Part shown: piece after piece, positions 9,596-17,240 of the stretch
Numbering within the stretch: position 1 is the stretch's first letter
How the letters are laid out: the number at the start of each line of letters is the position of its first letter
Source of the DNA: Bacillota bacterium
Lineage (GTDB): Bacteria > Bacillota > Sulfobacillia > Sulfobacillales > Sulfobacillaceae
Assembly (NCBI GenBank): GCA_021784595.1
Contig: JAJYHT010000093.1
Coordinates: forward strand, 1-32,692
Length of the DNA: 32,692 nt
Direction: 5' to 3'
Program-made: the position numbers and the translations under genes
Notes under the pieces: model-generated
Seen by the model: the letters and a program-made list of their open reading frames with translations, nothing else
Databases searched by the model: none
Told to the model about the DNA's origin: nothing

Positions 9596-9991
9596 TTAGG
9601 GAATAACCGCTATGGCTTCGATTTCGATCAGCAATTTCTCATCCACCAACATACTCACTTCCACCATTGTCGAGGCGGGCAGCGGTGATTTGAAGTATCG
9701 TTGACGCACTTCATGGATGGCAGCAAAGTCCTTCATATTGCGGATGTACACGGTAACTTTGACGATGTCATCGATGCTGCCGCCGGCTTCTTGGAGAATG
9801 CTTTGCATATTGTTGAGAATCGTCTCGGTTTGGAGTTTGACATCTCCAACCCCCACCACACTGCCGTCCGGCGCCCTCGACGTAAGTCCCGAAACAAACA
9901 CCAACGTTCCTTGCGCCTCAATTTTGGTTGCCTGTGAGAAAACCCCTAATGGCCGATTCAGTTGTTTGCTTACCACTTGTTCTTTTGCCAT
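9596..9991 (-). CDS. RidA-family protein lacking the usual catalytic arginine
   Basis: A 131-residue Rid (YjgF/YER057c/UK114) protein: LVFVSGLTSRAPDGSVVG, the central VKVTVYIRNM strand, and the C-terminal LIEIEAIAVI. Trimeric RidA enzymes hydrolyse reactive enamine/imine intermediates with an arginine in the motif PAR. Here the motif reads PASTMVEV (residues 105-112), with Ser107 in that position, so classic 2-aminoacrylate deaminase activity is doubtful. It resembles the Arg-lacking Rid subgroups found in catabolic clusters. AGGAGG lies 7 bases before the ATG. Placed in a nitrogen-heterocycle type operon, it may handle an enamine or 2-aminomuconate-like intermediate. Confidence 0.9.
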   Translation of the reverse strand: MAKEQVVSKQLNRPLGVFSQATKIEAQGTLVFVSGLTSRAPDGSVVGVGDVKLQTETILNNMQSILQEAGGSIDDIVKVTVYIRNMKDFAAIHEVRQRYFKSPLPASTMVEVSMLVDEKLLIEIEAIAVIP

Positions 9992-10010
9992 CTAAAATCC
10001 TCCTAAATGA

Positions 10011-10715
10011 TTACTTCGCGTCGCGATCGTCTTTGTACCACGAGGGTTTCTCGGGATAATGCGGTCCATCGTAAATCTCTAGCAGAACCGAGTCCTGAAG
10101 AGCTTTAGTAGGACCGTGAACATTGCCCTTAGGGTTCCAGTAAAAATTCCCGGGCCGCAAGATCATCCCGCTTTGGGAATATTCATACTGCCCCGCAAGG
10201 CAATACATAAATTGATTGGACGCATGACGATGTTGGTCGGGAATCCCAGAACCCTTATCAAACTTCACCAAGCTAATCGAGGCGCCGGTCGCCTGATTCC
10301 CCCAAAGCCGCATTTCTGCAAGACCAGGAAGAGTTTTGGCACGCCATTCACCTTGGTTGGTATCAATCAAGAGCTCTTTGTGGTCTGAGTCTGGAATACC
10401 CATGGCATCCGGTGTCTTGAATTCAATCAACCGGCTCCAATATCGTTTGTTTCCCACGTTAGTTAAATCATGCACTGAACCCGCCTCACGGTAGATGAAA
10501 AACCCCGGGGGTTCATAGGAGGTCGTGAGCCGCCCATCTTCCCATTCCATCTTGTTTTGATCACCTTCCACCGCCAGCACTAGATATGGCAGCAAGTGGT
10601 GGTGGGTTGGATGGCGTTCGCCCGGTTCAAGTAGAATTTCCCAAATTCGGATACGTTCGTTTTCAAACAACATGGTTTGGCCTACTGGTGCATAACGTTC
10701 ATCGTAGTAATCCAT
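10011..10715 (-). CDS. Double-cupin domain protein
   Basis: A 234-residue protein with two cupin modules. Module 1 has GERHPTHHHLLPYLVLAVEG near residues 32-51, with a His cluster able to bind metal. Module 2 has DQHRHASNQFMYCLAGQYEY around 160-180, then MILRPGNFYWNPKGNVHGP with the last His. Cupins of this kind include ring-cleaving dioxygenases, isomerases and sugar-acid enzymes, so function is open; a dioxygenase or quercetinase-like role would fit the operon. It is separated from the GntR gene by 16 bases and from RidA by 19 bases, with GGGAGGGGAGG-like sequence before the ATG. Confidence 0.82.
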   Translation of the reverse strand: MDYYDERYAPVGQTMLFENERIRIWEILLEPGERHPTHHHLLPYLVLAVEGDQNKMEWEDGRLTTSYEPPGFFIYREAGSVHDLTNVGNKRYWSRLIEFKTPDAMGIPDSDHKELLIDTNQGEWRAKTLPGLAEMRLWGNQATGASISLVKFDKGSGIPDQHRHASNQFMYCLAGQYEYSQSGMILRPGNFYWNPKGNVHGPTKALQDSVLLEIYDGPHYPEKPSWYKDDRDAK

Positions 10716-10731
10716 AGTTCCTCCCCTCTCC

Positions 10732-11442
10732 CTATCTTTCTAAGGCGCTAGCAGCTGAGTGATATACCAACTCCGCAGTTTTGCGAAGGTGGCTTTCTAA
10801 TAATTTGGAGGCCTTGTCAGCATCTTTTCGGTGGCAGGCCTCCAAAACATCGGCATGCTCATTGCGCCGATCATGGATCGATCCCCGATGTTCCAGTGAA
10901 AGCCGGCGATAACGTTCTGAGTTGTCCCACAAGGTACTTATCATTCCCAAGAGCCATGGTGATGCTCCGACTTGATACATCCCAAAGTGAAAGCGTTTAT
11001 GCAAAACCCGGCCCGTCGCATCTTCATGTTGATCGTAGGCAAATTCATACTGCTCAAGAATCTTTAAGAGCCGACTGTAATCGTCTTCGGTGAAGAGCGC
11101 GGCAGACCGACGGATAGCACGCGTTTCCATAAGAATACGAGCCGCATAGGTATCATCAAGATCGGCCAGCGACAAAGGCGACACGCGCGCCTCCTTTTGA
11201 GGCGGCTGCTCCACCAAGCCCTCATATTGAAGCCTTTTTAAAGCTTCCCGGACGGGCATGATGCTGATATCTAGTTTCTTGGCCAAGTCGTTTAATAACA
11301 GCGTTTCGCCGGGGGCTAGGGCACCGCTGATGATAGCCTCCCTGAGTTGTTGCGTCGCATGTTCCGCCAGTGTGGGCGGCTTCCGTGATTCGCCTTGCCA
11401 TTGGAGATTATTGTATGAGCCTGGTGCTGTCTCTTCGACCAC
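10732..11442 (-). CDS. GntR-family (FCD) transcriptional regulator
   Basis: A regulator of about 236 residues. The GntR winged helix spans LAEHATQQLREAIISGALAPGE to DISIMPVREALKRLQYEGLVE, and an FCD effector domain follows, with helices from about residue 95 and likely metal or acid-binding His residues in HKRFHFGMYQ and HADVLEACHRKDADKA. I choose the GTG at 11442, with AGGAAGAAGG 9 bases upstream, over a GTG at 11493 with a poor ribosome site. It is the second gene of the operon, directly after the permease, so it probably controls the whole cluster and itself. FCD regulators usually bind an organic acid related to the pathway. A candidate operator lies over the promoter at 13011-13023. Confidence 0.9.
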   Translation of the reverse strand: MVEETAPGSYNNLQWQGESRKPPTLAEHATQQLREAIISGALAPGETLLLNDLAKKLDISIMPVREALKRLQYEGLVEQPPQKEARVSPLSLADLDDTYAARILMETRAIRRSAALFTEDDYSRLLKILEQYEFAYDQHEDATGRVLHKRFHFGMYQVGASPWLLGMISTLWDNSERYRRLSLEHRGSIHDRRNEHADVLEACHRKDADKASKLLESHLRKTAELVYHSAASALER

Positions 11443-11511
11443 TATACATAACCTTCTTCCTAAGCTGTGTTTGGCGTCTACGGAAAGCCGCACCCACCAA
11501 CATAAGAGATC

Positions 11512-12948
11512 TTAACCCTCAACGTCGCTCATAGCCAACTTGGCGTCAACGATAGTGGTCATCGATCCCGGTTTAAAGACATATTGGCGTAAAACCGGAT
11601 AGGCAACCAGCACGACCACCAATGCGGTTAAGAATCCCAGGGAGAATACGTGCGCGTTCTCCAGTAGCACTGCCACTACTACACTAATGATGATGCTTGT
11701 AACACCTGCCACATTGACTGCTTCCACTTTAGTGTGGTCAGCACACTCTTTTTTGCGAACAATGTAGTAATCGGCAATCATCACACCCGCAAAGGCTGTA
11801 GTAATCACTCCTAAGATATTGAGCCAACTGGCAATGAGCCCCAATATGCCTCCAGAAATCATCAACAGCGCGATGATATTGCCCAGAATCACCATCGCCA
11901 AGCGGCCCGGCCGCCAGTGGCCCAAGGCATCAAAGAAGTTTGTCAAGGCGAGAGAGCCCGAGTACGTGTTCAAGACTTGTGCCTTAACTTGGGCTGCATA
12001 CATCAGAATGAATCCAAAGACAGCCGAGAGCACGATGAAGAAAGCACCCGTATTGTTCGCGGCCAGTGAGTTGGCGGTGGCCAGTGCGGTACTGCTGGTA
12101 GCCATGTGATGCGCCAGTAAATAGTGAATGGCTGGCCCCATGCCGCCAAACACAATAATGGCTCCGGCAATCATCACCACAACGTCCATCATGAAGCTGC
12201 CTGCATACGCCATGATAATGACATCCCGTGGAGATTTTGCATACCGTGCGTAATCAGCATCTACCAAAGCGAGCGCCCCTGCCGAGCCGGCCAGTGTCAC
12301 GATGGCGGTGCTGACGCGCGCCCATAATCCTCCCAGACCCGGAATGAGGGATCCGTGTGTCATAATGCTAATAAAGGTAACCCCGGAGGCAAAACCTGAG
12401 CGGTAAAACATGTAGGCCAACAAGATCAAAAATGCGACCATCAGATAGGAGGAGACCTTCAAAATCAGATTAACCCCGAACGTCGTAAGCAGAATCCATC
12501 CTATTGTTAGGATTCCAAAGATCACAATCCGCAACGTCAGTGTGTTGTTCCATCCAAAAGCAAATAACGTCCCGTAGTATAACAAGGAGTTCTCAAGTGC
12601 CAGAAATCCCAGAATCATAAATCCGAAGATTGCGGACGCAATCACAGAACCTCGCGCACCGAATCCGTAAAAGCGAGACGTTACGGTGCTAGACAGCCCC
12701 TCCTGGCGGCTTATCATGGCCACCATCCAACCTAGAGTACCGCCAAAAAAGGCCACCAGAACATCAGCAAAAATAGCCCAGCCCATACCAGCCACAGCGG
12801 CCACGTAGCTCCCAATGAGCAATTGCACCAATGTGGTGACGATACCCATGGTCATCCAAGATAAGGCCCAACCAGATTTTCTATGATGATCAGGGACCCT
12901 ATTGAGCGCGTGATCTTCAATTTGTTCCGCCAACGAGTTCGTTGACAT
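11512..12948 (-). CDS. NCS1-family permease (purine-cytosine permease-like)
   Basis: A protein of about 478 residues with roughly twelve hydrophobic membrane segments, and an N-terminus (EDHALNRVPDHHRKSGW) typical of the NCS1 nucleobase:cation symporters. Typical segments include MGWAIFADVLVAFFGGTLGW and, near the C-terminal half, ITTAFAGVMIADYYIVRKKE. NCS1 carriers import cytosine, purines, hydantoin, allantoin, uracil or thiamin. As the first gene after the promoter it most likely imports the operon's substrate, which hints at a small N-heterocycle. I start at the ATG at 12948 because AGGAG lies 8 bases upstream; an upstream in-frame start would add eight residues. Confidence 0.9.
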   Translation of the reverse strand: MSTNSLAEQIEDHALNRVPDHHRKSGWALSWMTMGIVTTLVQLLIGSYVAAVAGMGWAIFADVLVAFFGGTLGWMVAMISRQEGLSSTVTSRFYGFGARGSVIASAIFGFMILGFLALENSLLYYGTLFAFGWNNTLTLRIVIFGILTIGWILLTTFGVNLILKVSSYLMVAFLILLAYMFYRSGFASGVTFISIMTHGSLIPGLGGLWARVSTAIVTLAGSAGALALVDADYARYAKSPRDVIIMAYAGSFMMDVVVMIAGAIIVFGGMGPAIHYLLAHHMATSSTALATANSLAANNTGAFFIVLSAVFGFILMYAAQVKAQVLNTYSGSLALTNFFDALGHWRPGRLAMVILGNIIALLMISGGILGLIASWLNILGVITTAFAGVMIADYYIVRKKECADHTKVEAVNVAGVTSIIISVVVAVLLENAHVFSLGFLTALVVVLVAYPVLRQYVFKPGSMTTIVDAKLAMSDVEG

Positions 12949-13010
12949 AGGGGTGTCTCCTCTCTTTCTCAATTATCGCACGACAGACATAGTTCATACT
13001 TAATACGCTA

Positions 13011-13023
13011 CACAATATATGTG
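13011..13023. promoter_or_regulatory. Candidate operator: inverted repeat CACA-N5-TGTG
   Basis: CACAATATATGTG is a perfect CACA/TGTG dyad with a 5-base AT centre. It overlaps the proposed -10 box, as expected for a repressor site. The operon encodes a GntR/FCD regulator, so that protein is the natural candidate to bind here. The assignment is inference from position only. Confidence 0.35.
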
Positions 13024-13049
13024 ATAAATGATAACTTTGGATTTGTCAA
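13021..13049 (-). promoter_or_regulatory. Putative sigma-A-type promoter of the catabolic operon
   Basis: On the minus strand TTGACA (13044-13049) is followed after 17 bases by TATCAC (13021-13026). The -35 matches consensus perfectly and the -10 in four of six positions. It sits about 75 bases before the permease ATG, and no other gene start lies between, so it would drive the whole operon. Confidence 0.55.
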
Positions 13050-13191
13050 TATATTCGCTAGAAATTCTGTATTCTCCCCCGAAAATGTTGTATCCCGATT
13101 ATCGCCATGCCCCTTTTCAGAGTGGAGCGGGCCTTGATTGCAGCGGCATTCGTTGAGTTGTGGGAGGGAAACGCAGCCATAGACCCCTAAA

Positions 13192-14164
13192 AAAACTCAG
13201 TGGATGGCAGAGCAAGGCATCCCCGAGGCCATCGCTTGCGATGGCAAGACCGTGCGCGGCTCATGTTCGGCGAGCACGAAACCGCGTCACCTGGTCTCCG
13301 CGGTCATTCATGGCACGACCCGGATGATTGCCCACACGGGGGTGGACGAGAAATCCAATGAAATGCCCGCCATTCATACGTTGTTAGATTCGCTCGACGT
13401 AATCGGCACATCGATTACTGCCGATGCCATGCATACGCAACGGCACCTATATGGTCGAGAAGAAACAGGCGGACTACCTCTTGATTGCAAAGGCAATCAG
13501 CCGACGTTGGAACAGGCCATTGGGACCCTCAGCTCCGAGGATTTTTCTCCCTCCGGTCGAAACGTGGGACAAAGGACACGGCCGTCTGAAACATCGTCGC
13601 CTCCGAGCCAGTACCGCCCTCAATAACTTCAAGATTTGGCTCTTGGCCACTTTTAGTGCAGCATAATCATGAAAAATTCCCCACCTAGATGGAGGGAACT
13701 TTTAAGAGCTCTTTAGAGTCAGGATAATCTTCGAAACCCTCAATGGCAAGAAATATTAGGGGACTCTTCCGGGGTAAATCGACCTGCACCAAAAGTGGCC
13801 AAGAGCCAAAATTTTCCTCATGTCGCGCAAGTGTTTTCTTGGAGCGCACGACCGCCATCCTCAAAACCGGTGAAGTCAAGCACGAAACGGCGTTCGGGCC
13901 GTGCAACCGTAGTCCCGCTGAACTGCCACCACAAGCCCTATTGGACGCAGTGCGTTTACATTGGACCATTGGATCCGAGATGTGAACTGGAGGAAAGATC
14001 AGTCACGGGTTCGGACCGGGGCGGCATCCGAGGTCCTCGCGAGCTTTCGCAATTTGGTGTTAAGTTGGCTCGGTCTGAAAAAGAAGCCTCGCATTGCCAA
14101 CCAGCTTCGCCAGTTCGCTTGGGACCGTAACGCGGCGGTCGCCCTGGTCACGGAACCCGTGTAG
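13192..14164 (+). pseudogene. ISAs1-family transposase, degraded and interrupted
   Basis: The plus strand carries pieces of an ISAs1-type (H-repeat-associated) DDE transposase in shifting frames. TQWMAEQGIPEAIACDGKTV (from about 13192) and HLVSAVIHGTTRMIAHT, VDEKSNEMPAIHTLLDSLD are in one frame. VEKKQADYLLIAKA follows in another, then KGNQPTLEQAIGTLSSED in the first, then ETWDKGHGRLKHRRLRASTA in the second. After a 170 bp insertion the protein resumes as LERTTAILKTGEVKHETAFG and ends with IRDVNWRKDQSRVRTG to AVALVTEPV at 14164. At least four frame changes are needed and the N-terminal third is missing, so it is inactive. It marks the left side of the island. Confidence 0.8.
13638..13807. mobile_element. 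MITE-like 170 bp insertion with 24 bp terminal inverted repeats
   Basis: The ends 13638-13661 and 13784-13807 are inverted repeats of 24 bases with one mismatch, starting GGCTCTTGGCCACTTTT. The element splits the ISAs1 transposase coding sequence just after ALNNF and before FPHVAQVF. Flanking 8-mers (CAAGATTT and AAAATTTT) are only partly alike, so any target duplication has decayed. GGCTCTT-type ends are reminiscent of ISL3-family elements. No coding capacity is evident inside, so it would have needed a transposase in trans. Confidence 0.6.
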
Positions 14165-14434
14165 CCCCAATGGACTACTCGCCATAGGCCCATACACCAA
14201 TTCAGCAACCGGGGCCTTGACATGCCACCCATAGAGCGATTCCCGCCACCGTCACCGTGCTGTCAAGACCGGCCTTACGGTGGTACGAAAGCCATGTTAT
14301 TAGCGTAATTATCGCAGTTATACTTTGTCGAAGACCTGAGAATTAGCCAAAGCAAAATTGTAGAACAGCCAGTGATCGATTACACTAAGAGATGAAGTTC
14401 TCTGTCAACGGTGTGCTAATAAGGGGGATATACA
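14165..14434. promoter_or_regulatory. Intergenic region upstream of the DprA-like gene, with weak promoter candidates
   Basis: No gene is seen in these 270 bases. Two plus-strand promoter-like pairs occur before the DprA-like gene: TTATTA, 16 bases, TATACT; and closer to the gene TTGTAG, 17 bases, TACACT. Neither has a good -35. The stretch close to the gene is visibly richer in A+T than the decayed IS next to it. Confidence 0.3.
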
Positions 14435-15361
14435 ATGGGGAACGTGAGTCAGGAGCGTGCCATTCGATATTTCACCCTGCTATCGTTAATGGGTAACACG
14501 CGTCAGTCGCGAGATCTCATTGATTGTCGTGAGGAGCATAAAAATTTTGTTCAAACAGGTATGATCAGCGATTTGCTGATCAAGGCAATAGGGTCGGATC
14601 ACACGCTGCGGTCCACGCTCACCAAAGTTATATCGGCTTTCAAACAGCTACAACATTGCTATGTTGTAGAATATGGATCGGCAGAATATCCACCTAAATT
14701 AGCGCAGATCCATAACTCTCCGCGATTCTTGTTTTTGCAGGGGGACGTTAGTCTTTTGACCAAACCGATTGTTTCCATTGTTGGAACCCGCAATCCTAGC
14801 GATCTTGGACGTTGGCGGGCAGGCAAACTTGCGGCTTTACTGAGTCGCCGTGGGGTCATCGTCGCATCCGGTTTGGCCAAGGGGATAGATGCCGCGGCGC
14901 ACCATGGTACAATTTTGGCGCAAGGTAAGACGGTTGCGGTTTTAGGCACACCTTTAAACCAAGTGTATCCTAAGGAACATGTTGCATTACAACACCAAAT
15001 AGCCATCGAGGGCTTATTAGTATCACAATTTGCACCTTCGATGGCCGTCAATCGTTATAATTTTCCCCAGCGTAATGCGACGATGAGTGGTATTAGTTTA
15101 GCTACCGTCGTGATTGAGGCTGGCGAGACGAGCGGCGCTTTAATCCAAGCTGATTATGCTATCAAGCAAGGCCGCATTGTCTTTATTCCGCAAAGTGCGG
15201 TTGATAACGGCAATCTGCAATGGCCCAAGAAATTCTTGTCACGGTCTCGGAATGCGTATAAATTTAGTACGATAGAAGAGGTTGAAGAGGTATTAGGAGA
15301 AGCTTTAGAGTATTTTAATCCGCTATCATCATCGGCTATTGTCAAACAGGTCGGCGAATAG
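14435..15361 (+). CDS. DprA/Smf-like Rossmann-fold protein (accessory paralogue)
   Basis: A 308-residue protein with the DprA/Smf core: VSIVGTRNPSDLG (113-125), VIVASGLAKGIDAAAHHGTI (141-160), AVLGTPLNQVYPKEH (168-182), NFPQRNATMSGIS (209-221) and VVIEAGETSGALIQADYAIKQGR (225-247). Chromosomal DprA binds single-stranded DNA and loads RecA during transformation; the fold belongs to the SLOG superfamily, which also serves in nucleotide-based conflict systems. The C-terminal winged helix of full DprA is not evident. It begins with AAGGGGG 8 bases before the ATG. The partner gene starts 5 bases after its stop, and there are no recombination neighbours; with decayed transposons on both sides, an acquired paralogue is more likely than the housekeeping copy. 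Confidence 0.85.
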   Translation: MGNVSQERAIRYFTLLSLMGNTRQSRDLIDCREEHKNFVQTGMISDLLIKAIGSDHTLRSTLTKVISAFKQLQHCYVVEYGSAEYPPKLAQIHNSPRFLFLQGDVSLLTKPIVSIVGTRNPSDLGRWRAGKLAALLSRRGVIVASGLAKGIDAAAHHGTILAQGKTVAVLGTPLNQVYPKEHVALQHQIAIEGLLVSQFAPSMAVNRYNFPQRNATMSGISLATVVIEAGETSGALIQADYAIKQGRIVFIPQSAVDNGNLQWPKKFLSRSRNAYKFSTIEEVEEVLGEALEYFNPLSSSAIVKQVGE

Positions 15362-15366
15362 CGACA

Positions 15367-16566
15367 ATGATTTTTAACCCGACAGTCCTATTTATCAATG
15401 TGTCGGATCCCACGCGAATTCCCGATAACCTTGCAGCACAATGCTGTCCGACAGTCCAGTGGGTTGGTTATTTTGGTGAAGTTTTAGGGCGTCGCGGGGC
15501 TTCTGTTTCTACAGACCGTATTCCTTTAAACCTAGAGCACCCCTTTCCATTAGCGCAAGCCATCAGTGAATTTCTTATGCAAAAACACGAGGTGCCAGGG
15601 CATGCGCTTCTTATTACAGATAAAGACAAGGATGTTATCGATGCGGGCCTGTGCCATGTTCGGGTTGTATTCGTAGGCACCTCTTACACCCAAGATGACT
15701 TGCCTGACGCATGGTGCTCTACCATGCAGGCATTGACCACATGGCAGGCCCATCAATTTTTGGGTGAGTTGAGATCTGGGGATCTTGATTCGACGGGTGG
15801 TTTATTAGTATTAGGGCTTCACCCGTCGAATTATGATGCGGCGGCTACTTTATGGGGAACCGGTCGGTATTTTGCTAAGAACGATCCGCGCTCGGAAGTG
15901 CATTTGTTTACGAAACGGCTTTTATCGCTGAAAAATTGGCAACAAGGGCCGGTAGACAATGCCTTAATTCGGATTATGAGGGCGAGTGTAGCGATCATGG
16001 AACACGATACGTCACATTTCACGATGATGACTTCAATTCCTCCTAAGCGTGGTTCTCCAGATCGTTTGGGCGCACTTCTGCGACAATCTTTTCCAGATGA
16101 TAAGCGGGTCAACCCGGCGTTAATTCGTATAGCCAAACCGATAGAAAAACAATCACGACTGGGAAGAACGGCGCGTAGGGATAACGTTAAAGACGCATAC
16201 GTCCCTACCTCAGCTTCGTTGGCAGATCACAATATTTTGGTGGTGGATGACGTCGTTACTTCGGGGGCTACTCTCTCTGAAGTGGCGATCCAATTGGCAC
16301 AACGGGGTGCGTCTGTGGCCTGTTTGGCATTAGGCGTGGACCAACACCTTGTCCCTGATAGTAAATTGCAATTGCCCTGCTTATGTGGTACTTGTGACGG
16401 GCACATGATAGTCAGACTTAGTAGAACGACCTTTAGGCCTTTTTGGGGTTGCACAAATTGGCATCAAGGATGTCGTGAAACCTTAGACTATGTGTCGGGC
16501 CTGAATGCATACTACCAGTTACAACCGCATTTCAGGATTATGAAGGATTGGGACCTACCGTTTTGA
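15367..16566 (+). CDS. Phosphoribosyltransferase with C-terminal topoisomerase-type zinc ribbon (ComF-like partner of DprA)
   Basis: A 399-residue protein. The C-terminal half holds a type I phosphoribosyltransferase with the PRPP loop ILVVDDVVTSGATL (290-303). It ends in a zinc ribbon, CLCGTCDGHMIVR then RPFWGCTNWHQGCRET, with Cys338, 340, 343, 362 and 369, of the kind found at the C-terminus of DNA topoisomerase I. The N-terminal 130 residues are unassigned; ITDKDKDVIDAGLCHVRVVF (83-102) faintly recalls a HAD-like motif, which is speculative. ComF, a competence protein, also joins a zinc finger to a PRTase but in the reverse order. The gene follows the DprA-like gene by 5 bases, so the two probably form one unit. 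A weak ribosome site suggests coupled translation. Confidence 0.82.
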   Translation: MIFNPTVLFINVSDPTRIPDNLAAQCCPTVQWVGYFGEVLGRRGASVSTDRIPLNLEHPFPLAQAISEFLMQKHEVPGHALLITDKDKDVIDAGLCHVRVVFVGTSYTQDDLPDAWCSTMQALTTWQAHQFLGELRSGDLDSTGGLLVLGLHPSNYDAAATLWGTGRYFAKNDPRSEVHLFTKRLLSLKNWQQGPVDNALIRIMRASVAIMEHDTSHFTMMTSIPPKRGSPDRLGALLRQSFPDDKRVNPALIRIAKPIEKQSRLGRTARRDNVKDAYVPTSASLADHNILVVDDVVTSGATLSEVAIQLAQRGASVACLALGVDQHLVPDSKLQLPCLCGTCDGHMIVRLSRTTFRPFWGCTNWHQGCRETLDYVSGLNAYYQLQPHFRIMKDWDLPF

Positions 16567-16923
16567 AATCCCATATATCCTCAATGACCGTGATGATCCA
16601 ATTATGTCGTGCAACTAACAATCCGCGCCCTCTCCACGGCTAGGCTTTCAGGAAAGGGCTGTCCCTATTTACATCACTTCATTGGACTTTAAGCCCCCTC
16701 ACTGGGCTCGGCTGATAGACCGCCATGGACCCAGCGCTGTTACCGGTCAATCTTAGTCGGGGTGACCCACACCACGTCCTGGTGCGCGTGAAGGCTATCA
16801 TTTGCATTGGGATCGCTAGGCGTACCGAGAAGGATCGTCGGTCTAATTTTCTCTTTTCTGCGCTAGTGCTGTTTCCCGACGCCGACAGGAGACCCCCCGT
16901 TCTAGATTGGAAGGTTTTCATGA
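16567..16923. other. Non-coding stretch after the PRTase gene
   Basis: I see no convincing gene here. Short open frames on both strands have no recognisable motif and no ribosome site. An AGCCC/GGGCT dyad around 16690-16710 lacks a T-run, so I do not call it a terminator. Confidence 0.4.
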
Positions 16924-17121
16924 TTATCGTCTAAATTAGGCTCTAATATCGGCGAATGGGCGGGAAGACGGCTGGCGTTGATTGGCTGGACCGTCGACCA
17001 ACGCTGCCGCTTACGCTTTGTGGCGAACAATACCCGGTTTCTCATTTTGCCCGATGCTAAAGCCAAGCATCGGGGTTCTCGGCTTGACGTTCTTCCGCCC
17101 GCCGATCCAGCGGCAAACTGA
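16924..17121 (+). pseudogene. DruA/DUF4338-like protein remnant
   Basis: An open frame without a start reads RRLALIGWTVDQRCRLRF and then VANNTRFLILPDAKAKH before diverging and stopping at 17121. The combination IGW..(E/D)QR...L..V.NN.RFLILP is the hallmark of DUF4338 proteins, which include DruA of the Druantia phage-defence system as well as stand-alone, transposon-like copies. Only about 35 residues match, and an 8-base perfect hairpin (CCCGATGC/GCATCGGG, 17050-17074) lies inside the 3' part. It is a decayed piece; no other Druantia gene is visible. Confidence 0.5.
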
Positions 17122-17133
17122 GTGGTTAATGCT

Positions 17134-17215
17134 ACTGCGGCGCAAGCAGCGCTACCGATAAAGCCAACGCATCAGTGGTACTCAGTACGTTGGCCTTTAA
17201 CTTCAATTCAGCCAT
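17134..17215 (-). pseudogene. Truncated APC-family amino-acid permease (N-terminal 27 codons)
   Basis: The minus strand reads MAELKLKANVLSTTDALALS then VALLAPQ and stops. KLKxNVLSTxDAxALSxALLAP is the characteristic N-terminus of APC-superfamily amino-acid transporters, leading into the first membrane helix. AAGGTG lies 8 bases before the ATG, and the gene would start 25 bases after the aminotransferase stop, so it was probably its operon partner. The sequence breaks off in the first helix where the DruA-like remnant region begins, and no later part of the permease is found in the window. Confidence 0.6.
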
Positions 17216-17240
17216 GAATGCACCTTCCCATCTTGATTTT

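Noticed and set aside
14435-15361. Housekeeping DprA of natural transformation
   Set aside because: Cannot be excluded, but there are no usual neighbours (topA, sucC/D, rnhB), a PRTase partner is tightly linked, and decayed transposons surround it.
16924-17121. A complete Druantia defence system
   Set aside because: Only about 35 matching residues of a DruA-like domain remain, and no other Druantia gene is present.
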